Positions 38,049 through 47,462 of a stretch of 64,000 nucleotides of DNA are shown piece by piece. A program made the translations under genes and the position numbers. Position 1 is the first letter of the stretch. Every line of letters starts with the position of its first letter. The DNA is taken from positions 186,001 to 250,000 of the forward strand of contig CACYHP010000002.1 of assembly GCA_902774295.1 (NCBI GenBank). The letters are read 5' to 3'. This DNA is from an uncultured Bacteroidia bacterium. GTDB taxonomy: Bacteria; Bacteroidota; Bacteroidia; Bacteroidales; F082. A model generated the notes under the pieces. The model was given only the letters and a program-made list of their open reading frames with translations. It did not search any database and was not told the DNA's origin.

Positions 38049-38094
38049 CACTCCGTTTTGTAAAAGGAAATAAGAACAATAAAATATTAGAAAA

Positions 38095-38337
38095 ATGTCA
38101 AGAGTTTGTCAGATTACAGGTAAGAAGGTCATCAGTGGAAACAACGTTTCACACTCAAACAGAAAGACCAAGAGAACATTCAAACCTAACTTGAAGATCA
38201 AGAGATTCTATGTTCCAGAATGGGATGAATGGGTAGTTTTGAAAGTTTCTGCAGCAGGTCTGCGTACCATCGACAAGAAGGGCGTTTATCAGGCAATGGT
38301 TGACGCAGCAAAGGATGGTAACCTCAACCGCTGGTAA
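38095..38337 (+). CDS. rpmB: 50S ribosomal protein L28 (bL28)
   Basis: An 80-residue protein starting [21 protein letters not shown], with [15 protein letters not shown] and a C-terminal [11 protein letters not shown], all bL28 signatures. The zinc-binding cysteines of some homologues are reduced to one. It has its own promoter and terminator. In many Bacteroidota rpmG follows; here the next gene is a TonB receptor. Confidence 0.97.
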   Translation: MSRVCQITGKKVISGNNVSHSNRKTKRTFKPNLKIKRFYVPEWDEWVVLKVSAAGLRTIDKKGVYQAMVDAAKDGNLNRW

Positions 38338-38350
38338 GATATGACTATTT

Positions 38351-38386
38351 AAAAAGAAGCCGTCTGCATCAAGGCGGCTTTTTTTA
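38351..38386 (+). terminator. Terminator of rpmB
   Basis: Stem AAGCCG / CGGCTT with an intervening loop, followed by seven T, 14 bases after the rpmB stop. Confidence 0.75.
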
Positions 38387-38420
38387 TGTAATAAAAAAGC
38401 AAAATCAGCGTTATATAAGT

Positions 38421-38471
38421 CGTCATTTCTAGTTTTATTAGTCGTCATTTCGACCGTAGCGGAGAAATCTC
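38421..38471. repeat. Family A repeat in the leader of the TonB receptor gene
   Basis: CGTCATTTC occurs at 38421 and again at about 38442, the second continuing as CGACCGTAGCGGAGAAATCTC directly against the ATG at 38472. The repeat thus contains a GGAG about eight bases before the start codon. Confidence 0.75.
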
Positions 38472-40997
38472 ATGTATAAAAAGTTGATTCTTTTCATATT
38501 GCTCCTCCTTCCGACTTTTGCTTTTGCGCAGAAGGTTGAGGGTGTTTTGTATGGAAGAATCACCGATGAGGACGGAAAAGCCGTGGAGCTGGTCAACGTG
38601 GCGGTGCAAAACACACCGTACGGCGTGGTCTCTGACTCGCGAGGCAACTACAGCCTGAAACTGCCCGCCGACACCTTGATAAACGTGGTGTTTTCGTTTG
38701 TCGGATACGAGGAGATCAAGATGGAGGTCAGGCTCAAGGCGGATGAGCGACGCAAGCACGACGTGAAGATGAGGGTCGGCTCGACCATGCTGCCGGAGAT
38801 GACGGTGCATGACCAGTCCATCAAATCGTCATCCATCACAAGGCTTGACGCACGCGAGACGGTGCTACTGCCATCAGCGGGAGCCGGCGGCGTGGAAGAC
38901 ATGGTGAAGACCCTCCCGGGCGTCAGCTCGACCAATGAGCTCAGCTCGCAGTACAATGTGCGTGGCGGTAACTTCGACGAGAACCTCATTTACGTCAACG
39001 GAATAGAGATTTACAGACCGTTTTTGGTGGGCTCAGGCCAACAGGAAGGTCTCAGCTTCATCAACTCACGCCTTGTGTCGAACATCGACTTCTCGGCAGG
39101 CGGATTCTCATCGGAATATGGCGACAAGCTCTCGTCAGTGCTCGACATCACTTACAAAAAGCCTCTCTTGCCAGCTGGCTCGTTGACACTCAGTCTGTTA
39201 GGTGCCGAGGCACATGCCGAAGGTATGGCATTTAAAAACAAAGTCAGCTACATCATCGGAGCACGCTACAAAAACACCAAGTATCTGCTTGGCAATATGG
39301 ACACCCAAGGTGACTACAAGCCAAACTTCGCTGATGTTCAAGGACTTATAACATATAACGTCTCGCCTCGTTTAGAGATTTCAGCTCTCGGATATTATTC
39401 CCGCAACAGCTATCTCATGACCCCGACGACACGTCAGACCGACTTCGGCAACCTGCAGGCATCATATCGTTTGAAGATATATTTCGACGGCCAGGAACTC
39501 AGTAAATACACCACCGGCTTAGGCGCTGTCACATTTAATTTCAGTCCAAATGAAGATTTGAACCTCAAACTCATCGGCTCTGCGTTTTCCACTGTAGAAT
39601 CTGAGACTTACGACATTCAGGGACAGTATTGGATTGGGCTTTTGGAGACAAATCCGGGCAGTGAGGAACAGGGCGATGTCATCTCCAATCAAGGAGTTGG
39701 AACATATATCGAGCATGCGAGAAACTCGTTTTATTCAAGAGTCTTCAACCTTGATCACAAAGGTGCTTACAAATATCGTGACAACATCTTGAAATGGGGT
39801 CTGCGCTATCAGCATCAGTATTTTGACGACATCATCAACGAGTGGGAGATGACCGATTCGGCAGGCTACACACAGCCTCACGTCGTCGATTCGATTATCA
39901 ACCCTAACAACCCGATGCAGACGCCGCTTGAGCTTAAAAACGTGGCTCACGGACATAATGAGTTGCAGGTCAATTGTTTAGACGGTTATCTGCAGAACTC
40001 ATGGCAGTTGGAGAGCGAGAAAGGCGACATCTGGGTGTTGACGGCGGGATTACGTGCCAACTACTGGGGTTACAACGGTTCCTTCAACGTGAGTCCGCGT
40101 GCAGGCATCGCCGTGCAGCCACATAACCTCACCAACATGACGTTCAGGCTCTCGGGCGGAGTGTATGTGCAGCCGCCATTTTACAGGGAGTTGCGAATGT
40201 TTGACGGGAGTCTGGTTGACAAAGACAAAGCTTCGGTGCAGAAATCGTATCAGGTGGTTTTGGGACATGAATACCGTTTCAAAGCCTGGGACCGCCCGTT
40301 TGTGCTCACCACCGAGTTGTATTACAAATATCTGAAAGACATCATCCCTTACGAGGTCGATAATATTAGAATAAGGTATTACGCCGACCAGAAGGCGACG
40401 GGTTATGCCACCGGTTTGGACCTGAAAATCAACGGAGAGTTTGTGAAAGGCATCGACAGCTGGGCTTCGTTATCGTTTATGAAAACCACTGAAAACATTC
40501 AGTATTTCATCGATGCCAACGGCAATATCATCTCACAGACCGATGTCAACAACGGCGCGGAATACGTTAGTGACACTTTAATTTCAGGTATCCCCCGCCC
40601 TTCCGACCAGCGCATCAACCTTGCTATTTTCTTCCAAGATTATCTGCCGATTATCCCGTCGTTTAAGGTCAACCTGAAACTCATTTTCGGAACAGGGTTG
40701 CCTTTCGGGCCGTCGGATGGCGAGCGTTATCAGCAGAAATACAGGATGCCGCCATATCGCCGTGTGGATATAGGATTCAGCAAGCAGCTCATTGGCGAAG
40801 CCACATCATTCAGAAACCCAAGAAATCCTTTGAATTACATCAGGAACTGCTGGCTCAGCCTTGAGATTTTCAACCTTCTCGGTGTAAACAACGTGAGTTC
40901 CTACATGTGGGTCACTGATGTGTACAATGTACAATACGCCGTACCTAACTATCTGACTGGCAGACAGTTAAACCTAAAATTGATTCTTGAGTTTTAG
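38472..40997 (+). CDS. TonB-dependent outer-membrane receptor with N-terminal CarboxypepD_reg-like domain
   Basis: An 841-residue protein. A signal peptide (LILFILLLLPTFAFAQ) precedes a carboxypeptidase-regulatory-like domain (GRITDEDGKAVELVNVAVQ, residues about 29-95), then the plug (ILPSAGAGGVEDMVKTLPGVSS- type sequence and NVRGGNFDENLIYVNGIEI, about 135-180) and a beta-barrel ending LNLKLILEF. It imports a ligand with energy from TonB-ExbBD; the ligand is unknown and no SusD partner is adjacent. Its stop is two bases from that of the convergent YifB gene. The start abuts a family A repeat. Confidence 0.93.
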   Translation: MYKKLILFILLLLPTFAFAQKVEGVLYGRITDEDGKAVELVNVAVQNTPYGVVSDSRGNYSLKLPADTLINVVFSFVGYEEIKMEVRLKADERRKHDVKMRVGSTMLPEMTVHDQSIKSSSITRLDARETVLLPSAGAGGVEDMVKTLPGVSSTNELSSQYNVRGGNFDENLIYVNGIEIYRPFLVGSGQQEGLSFINSRLVSNIDFSAGGFSSEYGDKLSSVLDITYKKPLLPAGSLTLSLLGAEAHAEGMAFKNKVSYIIGARYKNTKYLLGNMDTQGDYKPNFADVQGLITYNVSPRLEISALGYYSRNSYLMTPTTRQTDFGNLQASYRLKIYFDGQELSKYTTGLGAVTFNFSPNEDLNLKLIGSAFSTVESETYDIQGQYWIGLLETNPGSEEQGDVISNQGVGTYIEHARNSFYSRVFNLDHKGAYKYRDNILKWGLRYQHQYFDDIINEWEMTDSAGYTQPHVVDSIINPNNPMQTPLELKNVAHGHNELQVNCLDGYLQNSWQLESEKGDIWVLTAGLRANYWGYNGSFNVSPRAGIAVQPHNLTNMTFRLSGGVYVQPPFYRELRMFDGSLVDKDKASVQKSYQVVLGHEYRFKAWDRPFVLTTELYYKYLKDIIPYEVDNIRIRYYADQKATGYATGLDLKINGEFVKGIDSWASLSFMKTTENIQYFIDANGNIISQTDVNNGAEYVSDTLISGIPRPSDQRINLAIFFQDYLPIIPSFKVNLKLIFGTGLPFGPSDGERYQQKYRMPPYRRVDIGFSKQLIGEATSFRNPRNPLNYIRNCWLSLEIFNLLGVNNVSSYMWVTDVYNVQYAVPNYLTGRQLNLKLILEF

Positions 40998-40999
40998 CA

Positions 41000-42532
41000 T
41001 TATTTCCCCCAGTTATCTCTATCCAAGCTTCGATATTGTATCGCTTCGGCGAGATGGTCGGGTTGTATTTTTTCGGAGTCAGCCAGATCGGCGATGGTTC
41101 TTGACACTTTGAGTATTCTGTCGCGGGCGCGGGCGGATAGTCCGAGGCGTTCCATGGCGTTTTTCAGAAGCAGTCCGCATTGCTCGTCGAGCTCGCAGTA
41201 TTTCTGAATCATCTTGGCTGTCATCTGTGCGTTGCAATGTATGCCCGGCACATCGGCGAAGCGTTGCACCTGTATCAAGCGAGCTTTGACGACACGTTCG
41301 CGCACAACGGCGCTCTTCTCGCCTGGTTTCTTTGCAGCAAGCTCCTCGTACGACAACGGAAACGTCTCGATGTGCAAGTCTATGCGGTCAAGCAGCGGGC
41401 CTGAGATGCGTGAAAGATATGTCTCCACCTGCCCAGGCTTGCAGGTACATTCTTTCGTCGGGTGGTTGTAGTAGCCACATGGGCACGGGTTCATCGCCGC
41501 CACCAGCATGAAATTCGCCGGAAACTCCACTGTCTGCTTGGCTCTGGCGATAGTCACCATACGGTCTTCCATCGGCTGTCGAAGCACCTCAAGCACCTGA
41601 CGTTTGAACTCCGGCAGCTCGTCCAGGAACAGCACTCCATTATGAGCCAGCGATATCTCTCCTGGCTGAGGATATGTGCCGCCGCCCACCAAGCCGACGT
41701 ACGACGTTGTGTGATGCGGACTTCTAAAAGGACGCGCGTGCATGAGCGAGACGCCATGTCCCAGCATGCCGACCACCGAATGTATCTTCGTCGTCTCAAG
41801 TGCCTCTTTCAGCGTCATCGGAGGCAGAATCGTCGGCAAACGCTTGGCTAACATGGTCTTACCGCTGCCTGGAGGGCCGATGAGGATGACATTATGCGAG
41901 CCAGCCGCCGCCACTTCAAGGGCACGTTTTATGTTTTCCTGACCTTTGACATCAGAGAAATCGAAGTCGTAAACATCAATATTTTCCTCATCTTCAAGAT
42001 TCAGTTTTGTTGGTTCAATATGATGGAAGCCATTGAAAAAATTGATGACATCCATGATGGTCTCGACGCCATACACGTCGATGTCCTCCACCACTGCCGC
42101 CTCGTTGGCGTTGGCTTTGGGCACTATCACGCCTTTGAAACCCTCTTCCGAAGCTTTAATAGCAATGGGCAACGCTCCTTTTATAGGGTTGATGCTGCCA
42201 TCAAGAGAGAGCTCGCCCATGATGACATATTTATCGAGCAAATCGAGGCTCACCTGTTCCGATGCAGCGAGAATCGCTATCGCGAGTGGCAGGTCATAGC
42301 TTGAGCCTTCCTTCCGGATGTCGGCAGGCGCCATGTTGATTGTGATTTTCCGTTTCGGATACTTTAACCCATTGTTATTCAACGCAGATTCTATTCTCTG
42401 CTGACTTTCCTTCACGGCGCTGTCGGGCAGTCCGACAAGGAAAAACTGCACGCCACGGTCAATGTTGACCTCAATAGTAACTGTAATTGCATCAATGCCA
42501 TTTAAGGCACTACCAAATGTTTTGACTAACAT
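41000..42532 (-). CDS. YifB-family Mg-chelatase-like AAA ATPase (ComM homologue)
   Basis: A 510-residue protein with the N-terminal ChlI domain ([30 protein letters not shown]) and the AAA core with Walker [15 protein letters not shown] (near residue 215) and Walker B-type FLDELPEF. The late signature [11 protein letters not shown], with CxCG and C-x-C metal-binding cysteines, is typical of this family. ComM drives branch migration in natural transformation; whether that holds here is not known. The divergent neighbour gldB lies upstream in the same direction. Confidence 0.93.
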   Translation of the reverse strand: MLVKTFGSALNGIDAITVTIEVNIDRGVQFFLVGLPDSAVKESQQRIESALNNNGLKYPKRKITINMAPADIRKEGSSYDLPLAIAILAASEQVSLDLLDKYVIMGELSLDGSINPIKGALPIAIKASEEGFKGVIVPKANANEAAVVEDIDVYGVETIMDVINFFNGFHHIEPTKLNLEDEENIDVYDFDFSDVKGQENIKRALEVAAAGSHNVILIGPPGSGKTMLAKRLPTILPPMTLKEALETTKIHSVVGMLGHGVSLMHARPFRSPHHTTSYVGLVGGGTYPQPGEISLAHNGVLFLDELPEFKRQVLEVLRQPMEDRMVTIARAKQTVEFPANFMLVAAMNPCPCGYYNHPTKECTCKPGQVETYLSRISGPLLDRIDLHIETFPLSYEELAAKKPGEKSAVVRERVVKARLIQVQRFADVPGIHCNAQMTAKMIQKYCELDEQCGLLLKNAMERLGLSARARDRILKVSRTIADLADSEKIQPDHLAEAIQYRSLDRDNWGK

Positions 42533-42568
42533 AATTTTGGTTTTTAGTTAATAATAATTGTTAATGTT

Positions 42569-42604
42569 CCTTTAGGGAGCAACGCTAGCGTTGCTCCCTA
42601 AAGG
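42569..42604. repeat. 36-bp perfect palindrome next to the gldB stop codon
   Basis: CCTTTAGGGAGCAACGCT is followed by its exact reverse complement, so all 36 bases form a perfect palindrome. It ends one base before the gldB stop codon. No T run follows on the minus strand, so it is not an ordinary intrinsic terminator. Confidence 0.85.
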
Positions 42605-43624
42605 TTATTTTCGCGGTTTGTACTGCGAACGCTGCAGAATATCCTGATAATCAGTCATTTGCAGCAGAGATTGAAGCGATTCGTCGTTGTTTGACATGAA
42701 TGCGCGGACTATCTGCAAGCCGACGAAATCTCCCAAGCGAGCCGGTGCATTCTCAGAGAAAGCCGCGGTGAACGGGCCATCGTTAAACAGCACGCGATAC
42801 TGCTCGAAGCCATTGGCATACAACATGTTATTACCAACGATAGTCGCCCAGATCTGACCTTCGTTATCCTGCGCCCATTCCATCTGCTGCGACGAATATC
42901 CCAATAAAACCGAGTCGTTCAAGGTCGGGTCCATAGCCTCGATGAAATAATATTTCTTACCTCTGTCAATCATTTCTTTCAGCACATTTTTCGCCTTGAC
43001 ATCCATGAAAACGTAGGAATAATACATCGCTTCAGCCAGGTCTTTGGTCAAAGAAGCAGGCTGGCAACGACGCGAGACATAACGTGGCATACCGACTTTG
43101 TCATACACTAAGTCCTTGTTACTCAAATAGAAATCAAGACTTATCATGACTGCTTCGGGTGAAATCATCACTGGACCGTTATCAAAATTGATACCTGAGA
43201 CATAGATGTAAGTCGGGGGCATTGTCATTTCGGGATAATAGTATTTGAAATGCTGATAAACGCCTTTCACCTTGTCGGAAATGGCATCGGAATTAGGGAA
43301 AGACTCTTCCACTAACTCATTGATTCTCATTATAAAAGTATCAGTGACAAACTCTTTTAGGTACACCATCTCATATGATTCGAGGGTGTCGCCCAAAAGA
43401 ACCTGAAATTGCGGTTGTATAGCCCGAATACCAGCCTCAAAATCAGCGGTGTCGATAGCAAAAAGTGCCTTGTTGTACTCAAGAACCTCCACCTTCTGCG
43501 GCTCCAGATTCCTGCAGTCGACGTTCAGATTCTTTTTGTAACCTGCTGTTTTTGAACAAGATACAAACAAAACCAACAACATCAATACCACAATTCTATT
43601 TACCCAATTTGTCATCTTTCTCAT
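42605..43624 (-). CDS. gldB: GldB-family lipoprotein
   Basis: A 339-residue protein with a lipoprotein signal (VVLMLLVLFVSCSK, cysteine near residue 23). GldB-type features include YNKALFAIDTADFEAGIRAIQPQF, the HFKYYYPEMTMPPTYIYVSG stretch and AVMISLDFYLSNKD. In Flavobacterium, GldB is needed for gliding and T9SS function; homologues also occur in non-gliding Bacteroidota. A T9SS sorting-domain protein near 61.7 kb supports the presence of that system. A second ATG nine bases in could be the start. Confidence 0.8.
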   Translation of the reverse strand: MRKMTNWVNRIVVLMLLVLFVSCSKTAGYKKNLNVDCRNLEPQKVEVLEYNKALFAIDTADFEAGIRAIQPQFQVLLGDTLESYEMVYLKEFVTDTFIMRINELVEESFPNSDAISDKVKGVYQHFKYYYPEMTMPPTYIYVSGINFDNGPVMISPEAVMISLDFYLSNKDLVYDKVGMPRYVSRRCQPASLTKDLAEAMYYSYVFMDVKAKNVLKEMIDRGKKYYFIEAMDPTLNDSVLLGYSSQQMEWAQDNEGQIWATIVGNNMLYANGFEQYRVLFNDGPFTAAFSENAPARLGDFVGLQIVRAFMSNNDESLQSLLQMTDYQDILQRSQYKPRK

Positions 43625-43639
43625 CTATTCTTTAAAATA

Positions 43640-43742
43640 TAAACTTTAAACTTTTAAACTTTTTAAACTACTCTAAACTCTACACTTTCAACTCTACACT
43701 TAAAGGATTCCTCCATTCCGCCACGCTTCAGTCGAAATGACT
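43640..43742. repeat. Family C AT-rich repeat followed by a family A arm
   Basis: AAACTTTTAAACTTTTTAAA and CTCTAAACTCTACACTTTCA are family C words (also at 17100 and 60362). From about 43705 they are followed by GATTCCTCCATTCCGCC and TCAGTCGAAATGAC, a family A arm. The repeat fills most of the gap between cinA and gldB. Confidence 0.7.
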
Positions 43743-43749
43743 GGGACCA

Positions 43750-44997
43750 TCAGTATTTTCTTACCATTTCAAGTGCTGTTATTGAAGCACGTTCGATGTT
43801 ATTTCCTCTATCATTACCAAAATTACATCTTTTCGATACTACGCCGTTAGGTCCCGCCACCGCAATCCACACTGTGCCGACGGGGTTTTCATCGGTGCCT
43901 CCGCCAGGTCCTGCCACGCCTGTTGTCGCTACTGCATAATCAGTCTTCAGCAATGCCCTCACGCCTGTGGCCATCTGCTCTGCAACCTGCTGGCTTACCA
44001 CGGTATACTTCTCCACATCCTCATGTCTCACACCAAGAACCTCTTCTTTCACTGATGTGGCGTACGACACCACAGTGCCTTTGAACACCTCCGAGCTGCC
44101 CGGGATGGCTGTTATCATCTTCGCTATCGTCCCGCCTGTACAACTCTCGGCACTCGCCAATGTCATGCCTGCCGCCCCGAGTTTATCCAAGACAGCCACA
44201 GCAATAGGCGTGTCGTCGTATCCAAAGACATACTCGCCGATGAGTTTATTCAACTTATCTATCTCATTATCAATAGTTTTCTGCAAGAACTCACGGTCAG
44301 GATGACGGCCTTCAAGACGCAGACGCACCATGCCATACTGAGGCAGATATGCCAGCGACAAGAAATCAGGCAGGGCATCTTCCCAATCCTTGATTTTGTC
44401 GGCAAGGAACGACTCGCCCACTCCCGTCGTCATCACCACCTTATTAATGTATGGTGTCACCTTGAAATGCTCCAACAGCTTCGGCAGGATCTCCTGTTCG
44501 AACACGTTTTTCATCTCGAAAGGCACACCCGGCATCGAGATATACACCGATTTACCCTTCTCGAACCACATGCAAGGTGCTGTGCCATAACGGTTTGGGA
44601 TATATTTGCACGATTTCGGGATATAAGCCTGTCCGCGGTTGCGCTCGGTCATCTGATAGCCGCGTAACTTAAAGATACTCATAACGTTATCAAAAGCATC
44701 CTGGCAAAACTCAAGTTCCGTTCCAAAGTATTTGCACAGCGTCGGTTTGGTGATATCGTCGGCAGTAGGTCCCAAGCCTCCGGTCATCACTATGATTTCA
44801 ACGTCGGAGCAGGCGTCCAAAGCCTCTACAATGTCACGCTCGCCATCGCCTATCGTCAATGTTGAAATGACTTCTATACCGTTGGTTGTCAATATATTAC
44901 CAAGCCAAGAGGCATTGGTGTTCACCACCTGTCCTATCAGCAACTCATCGCCTATTGAGATGATTTTCGCTTTTACAAAATCGTTGTCTCTCTTCAT
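43750..44997 (-). CDS. cinA: CinA family protein (NMN amidohydrolase / competence-damage protein)
   Basis: A 415-residue protein. The N-terminal MoaB-like domain carries IISIGDELLIGQVVNTNASWL and VMTGGLGPTADDITKPTL; the C-terminal PncC domain carries ASAESCTGGTIAKMITAIPGSSEVFKGTVV-type sequence and GVAGPGGGTDENPVGTVWI, the deamidase site. It recycles nicotinamide mononucleotide to nicotinate mononucleotide in pyridine nucleotide salvage. Divergent from the nucleoside phosphorylase gene with back-to-back promoters. Confidence 0.93.
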   Translation of the reverse strand: MKRDNDFVKAKIISIGDELLIGQVVNTNASWLGNILTTNGIEVISTLTIGDGERDIVEALDACSDVEIIVMTGGLGPTADDITKPTLCKYFGTELEFCQDAFDNVMSIFKLRGYQMTERNRGQAYIPKSCKYIPNRYGTAPCMWFEKGKSVYISMPGVPFEMKNVFEQEILPKLLEHFKVTPYINKVVMTTGVGESFLADKIKDWEDALPDFLSLAYLPQYGMVRLRLEGRHPDREFLQKTIDNEIDKLNKLIGEYVFGYDDTPIAVAVLDKLGAAGMTLASAESCTGGTIAKMITAIPGSSEVFKGTVVSYATSVKEEVLGVRHEDVEKYTVVSQQVAEQMATGVRALLKTDYAVATTGVAGPGGGTDENPVGTVWIAVAGPNGVVSKRCNFGNDRGNNIERASITALEMVRKY

Positions 44998-45016
44998 TTT
45001 TTGTATTTTAACGTCA

Positions 45017-45024
45017 CAAAATTA
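45017..45024 (-). promoter_or_regulatory. -7 promoter box of cinA (TAATTTTG)
   Basis: Minus-strand TAATTTTG fits TAnnTTTG, about 20 bases ahead of the cinA start. Confidence 0.5.
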
Positions 45025-45086
45025 AACATTAATATTTTATGTTTTTCATTTTTAACAATTTTTAACATAACTTGCGAAATTTTGAC

Positions 45087-45094
45087 TAATTTTG
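45087..45094 (+). promoter_or_regulatory. -7 promoter box of the nucleoside phosphorylase gene (TAATTTTG)
   Basis: TAATTTTG fits TAnnTTTG and lies 26 bases ahead of the chosen ATG. Confidence 0.5.
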
Positions 45095-45120
45095 TAAAAA
45101 TTTTTAAACAATTCGATGAA

Positions 45121-45993
45121 ATGAATACCAAACCTATCCCTGGTTCACAGCTGCTCTTCAACAACGAAGGGGCCATATATCATCTGAATCTCTTTCCAGA
45201 GATGCTTGCCGACAATGTCATTTTGGTCGGTGACCCTAACCGTGTGTCTATGGTTTCGCAGTTTTTTGACACCATTGAATACAAGCGTCAGAACCGCGAA
45301 CTTGTAACGCACACTGGCACTTACAAAGGCAAACGCGTCAGTGCTATCTCCACGGGCATGGGTGTTGACAACATCGATATCGTCGTCAACGAGATTGACG
45401 CTGTGGCGAACATCGATTTCAAGACACGCACTCCGAGAACCGAGCATCGCACGCTCAACATGGTGCGTATCGGCACTTGCGGCTCGTTGCAGGCGGAAAT
45501 CGACGCCGGAAGCTGTGTCGCATCACGTTATGCCATCGGCCTCGACGGCCTTGTATATTTTTATAAAGAGCATGAGAAATGGATTGACAATGATATGACA
45601 GACGCTTTCATCCGTGACATGAAATATCCGGTGGATCTCCCGAAGCCATATATTATTGAGAGTTCCAAAGAGCTTTTCGACCGTCTCACCGCAGGATATC
45701 ATCAGGGTATCACTGCCACGTCTCCAGGTTTCTACGGACCTCAGGGGCGCTCACTTCGCTTGGAGCTGGCGTATCCGCAAATCATTCACGACATCGAGAA
45801 ATTTGATTATCAAGGATGGAAAGTTTGCAACTTCGAGATGGAGTCATCGATGCTGTTCAGCCTCGGTAAGATGTTGGGACACAACTGTTTAACGATTTGC
45901 GTGGTATTAGCAAACCGCGTCACGGAGAAGTTCGTCTCCGACTATCATCAATACGTTGAGGAACTGATAAAAACGACTCTCGACAGGTTATAA
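45121..45993 (+). CDS. Nucleoside phosphorylase (uridine phosphorylase-like)
   Basis: Start placed at MNTKPIPGSQLLFNNEGAIYH (290 residues); the upstream in-frame ATG would include promoter sequence. The fold is shown by ILVGDPNRVS-type phosphate-site sequence near residue 35, VSAISTGMGVDNIDIVVNE near 75 and NFEMESSMLFSLGK near 238, the nucleoside-binding Met-Glu-Ser. Enzymes of this family split nucleosides with phosphate for base salvage. The stop overlaps the convergent nitrilase-like gene by six bases. Confidence 0.9.
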   Translation: MNTKPIPGSQLLFNNEGAIYHLNLFPEMLADNVILVGDPNRVSMVSQFFDTIEYKRQNRELVTHTGTYKGKRVSAISTGMGVDNIDIVVNEIDAVANIDFKTRTPRTEHRTLNMVRIGTCGSLQAEIDAGSCVASRYAIGLDGLVYFYKEHEKWIDNDMTDAFIRDMKYPVDLPKPYIIESSKELFDRLTAGYHQGITATSPGFYGPQGRSLRLELAYPQIIHDIEKFDYQGWKVCNFEMESSMLFSLGKMLGHNCLTICVVLANRVTEKFVSDYHQYVEELIKTTLDRL

Positions 45994-46746
45994 GACGTAG
46001 TCTTGCTGCTCGTCTTCATGTTTCATCGAGATGAGGCATTCGAGGTTGACGTCGACCACTGCCTCTTCGAAGAATGGGGCCGATGCCACCACATAGCTTT
46101 CGTAGCCGAAAATCATGGAGCCGCCGTCGTAGGTGGCTTCTTTTTTTGATGCCACATTATTCACAAACACCAGCGGGCGCTCGGTTTTCAGCACATTCTG
46201 GCGAAGCTCGTTGCGACGCGTTTTTGAGCGGTTTACGCCACATTTGTCGGCACCAATATTGATAATGACATCTGGAGCGAGCGGCATGAGCTCATCCACA
46301 CGATTTATCAGCAGAAACTCGTCATCATTAGTGTTTGCAAGGTCTTTGCCGATGGTGACTGCATATTTATGGCATCCTATTTGAAGCAACTCGTCTGAGT
46401 CGGAGGGCTCGAAAAAGCGTTTCTCAAAATCTTCCAAGTATTTCTTTTTGAACACCTTACGTTGTCCTTGGAACATATACACCGCCGCGTTGAACTTCCC
46501 GACGGGGCAGCCCACCAGCACTCCTATGTTTTCGCATTCGGCAGCTATTGTGTCGAGGGCGTCTTCACATTTCTTAATGAAAACGGCGTCTCCGAACATA
46601 TCACCGCAGTCGCGACCGCTCACGGAAAGCTCAGGAAATATTACTAAAGTAGAGGCTTTTGCCTTATGAGCCGCCTCTACTATCTTTTTCACGTTGCCGT
46701 CAACATCGCCGTCAACACATTTTATCTGTGCTAAAGTTATCTTCAT
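45988..46746 (-). CDS. Nitrilase-fold protein like the glutaminase domain of NAD synthetase, missing its nucleophile
   Basis: A 252-residue stand-alone nitrilase domain resembling the amidase half of glutamine-dependent NadE. The family Glu (FPELSVSG, E39) and Lys (KKYLEDFE, about K101-102) are seen. The third residue should be the Cys in TICEDLW; here the matching place reads TIGKDLA, with Gly133 for Cys and Lys134 for Glu. It therefore seems to be a pseudoenzyme. Its ATG shares a base with the stop of the neighbouring outer-membrane protein gene. Its binding partner, if any, is unknown. Confidence 0.85.
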   Translation of the reverse strand: MKITLAQIKCVDGDVDGNVKKIVEAAHKAKASTLVIFPELSVSGRDCGDMFGDAVFIKKCEDALDTIAAECENIGVLVGCPVGKFNAAVYMFQGQRKVFKKKYLEDFEKRFFEPSDSDELLQIGCHKYAVTIGKDLANTNDDEFLLINRVDELMPLAPDVIINIGADKCGVNRSKTRRNELRQNVLKTERPLVFVNNVASKKEATYDGGSMIFGYESYVVASAPFFEEAVVDVNLECLISMKHEDEQQDYVL

Positions 46747-47381
46747 CAGAACAAAAATCCAAGTTCAAAACACAAATTGCTCATTGTAAGCTTATCGTTT
46801 CTCTTCGACTGTATGCTTGAGAAAAACGTGTCGTAAGCGATGATAAACTGCAAGGTGCTACGGCTCATCACCTCCATGTCGACGCCGAGATGCACGATGA
46901 ACGAGCTGCACACGTCGCGATAAGGGCTTGGCTGCTTTTCGCCATCGATTTTATATTCTCCGCTTGCGAGGATATTCAAGCCATAGCCTATCTCGCCCAA
47001 GAATCTGAATTTATCGGCGAAAGCATCGGTACGCATCTTCAGCAGTACAGGAATCTGGCAATATGTTGTCTTATAATCAGCTTTATATTCAACCATTTCA
47101 CGAGTGGCAGCAGGCATTTCAGCGTTGTATTTGTATGCAAACTGTGTGCCTACAATGTTGAATCCGGATGTCAAACCGTAGTTTTCACCGAAATAATAAA
47201 TACCCGTGAAGCCGTATTTATAGCAGAAACCCTTTTCTGTGCTGTACACATTTTCGCCAACGTTACCAACCCAGTCAAACCCAAGACCACCTTTCAAACC
47301 CAGTTGATACTCAAAGCGTTGCGCCGATGCGACAAACGAAAAAAGCATTGCGAAAAGCAATAGGTAAAATTTCTTTTTCAT
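46746..47381 (-). CDS. Outer-membrane beta-barrel (porin/PorT-like) protein
   Basis: A 211-residue protein with signal peptide MKKKFYLLLFAMLFSFVASAQ, then GLKGGLGFDWVGN and alternating beta strands ending LTMSNLCFELGFLF, typical of small Bacteroidota barrels. It is one base upstream of the nitrilase-like gene, so the two are co-transcribed. Function is not known. Confidence 0.75.
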   Translation of the reverse strand: MKKKFYLLLFAMLFSFVASAQRFEYQLGLKGGLGFDWVGNVGENVYSTEKGFCYKYGFTGIYYFGENYGLTSGFNIVGTQFAYKYNAEMPAATREMVEYKADYKTTYCQIPVLLKMRTDAFADKFRFLGEIGYGLNILASGEYKIDGEKQPSPYRDVCSSFIVHLGVDMEVMSRSTLQFIIAYDTFFSSIQSKRNDKLTMSNLCFELGFLF

Positions 47382-47410
47382 ATTTTTGTTGCTGATTTAA
47401 AATTTTTAAA

Positions 47411-47418
47411 TATCTTTG
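47411..47418 (+). promoter_or_regulatory. -7 promoter box (TATCTTTG)
   Basis: TATCTTTGCA lies 45 bases ahead of the outer-membrane protein gene at 47463 and fits TAnnTTTG. Confidence 0.6.
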
Positions 47419-47462
47419 CAAAAATAAATAAAAATCTTGAACAAACAAAAAAAATTACATTT

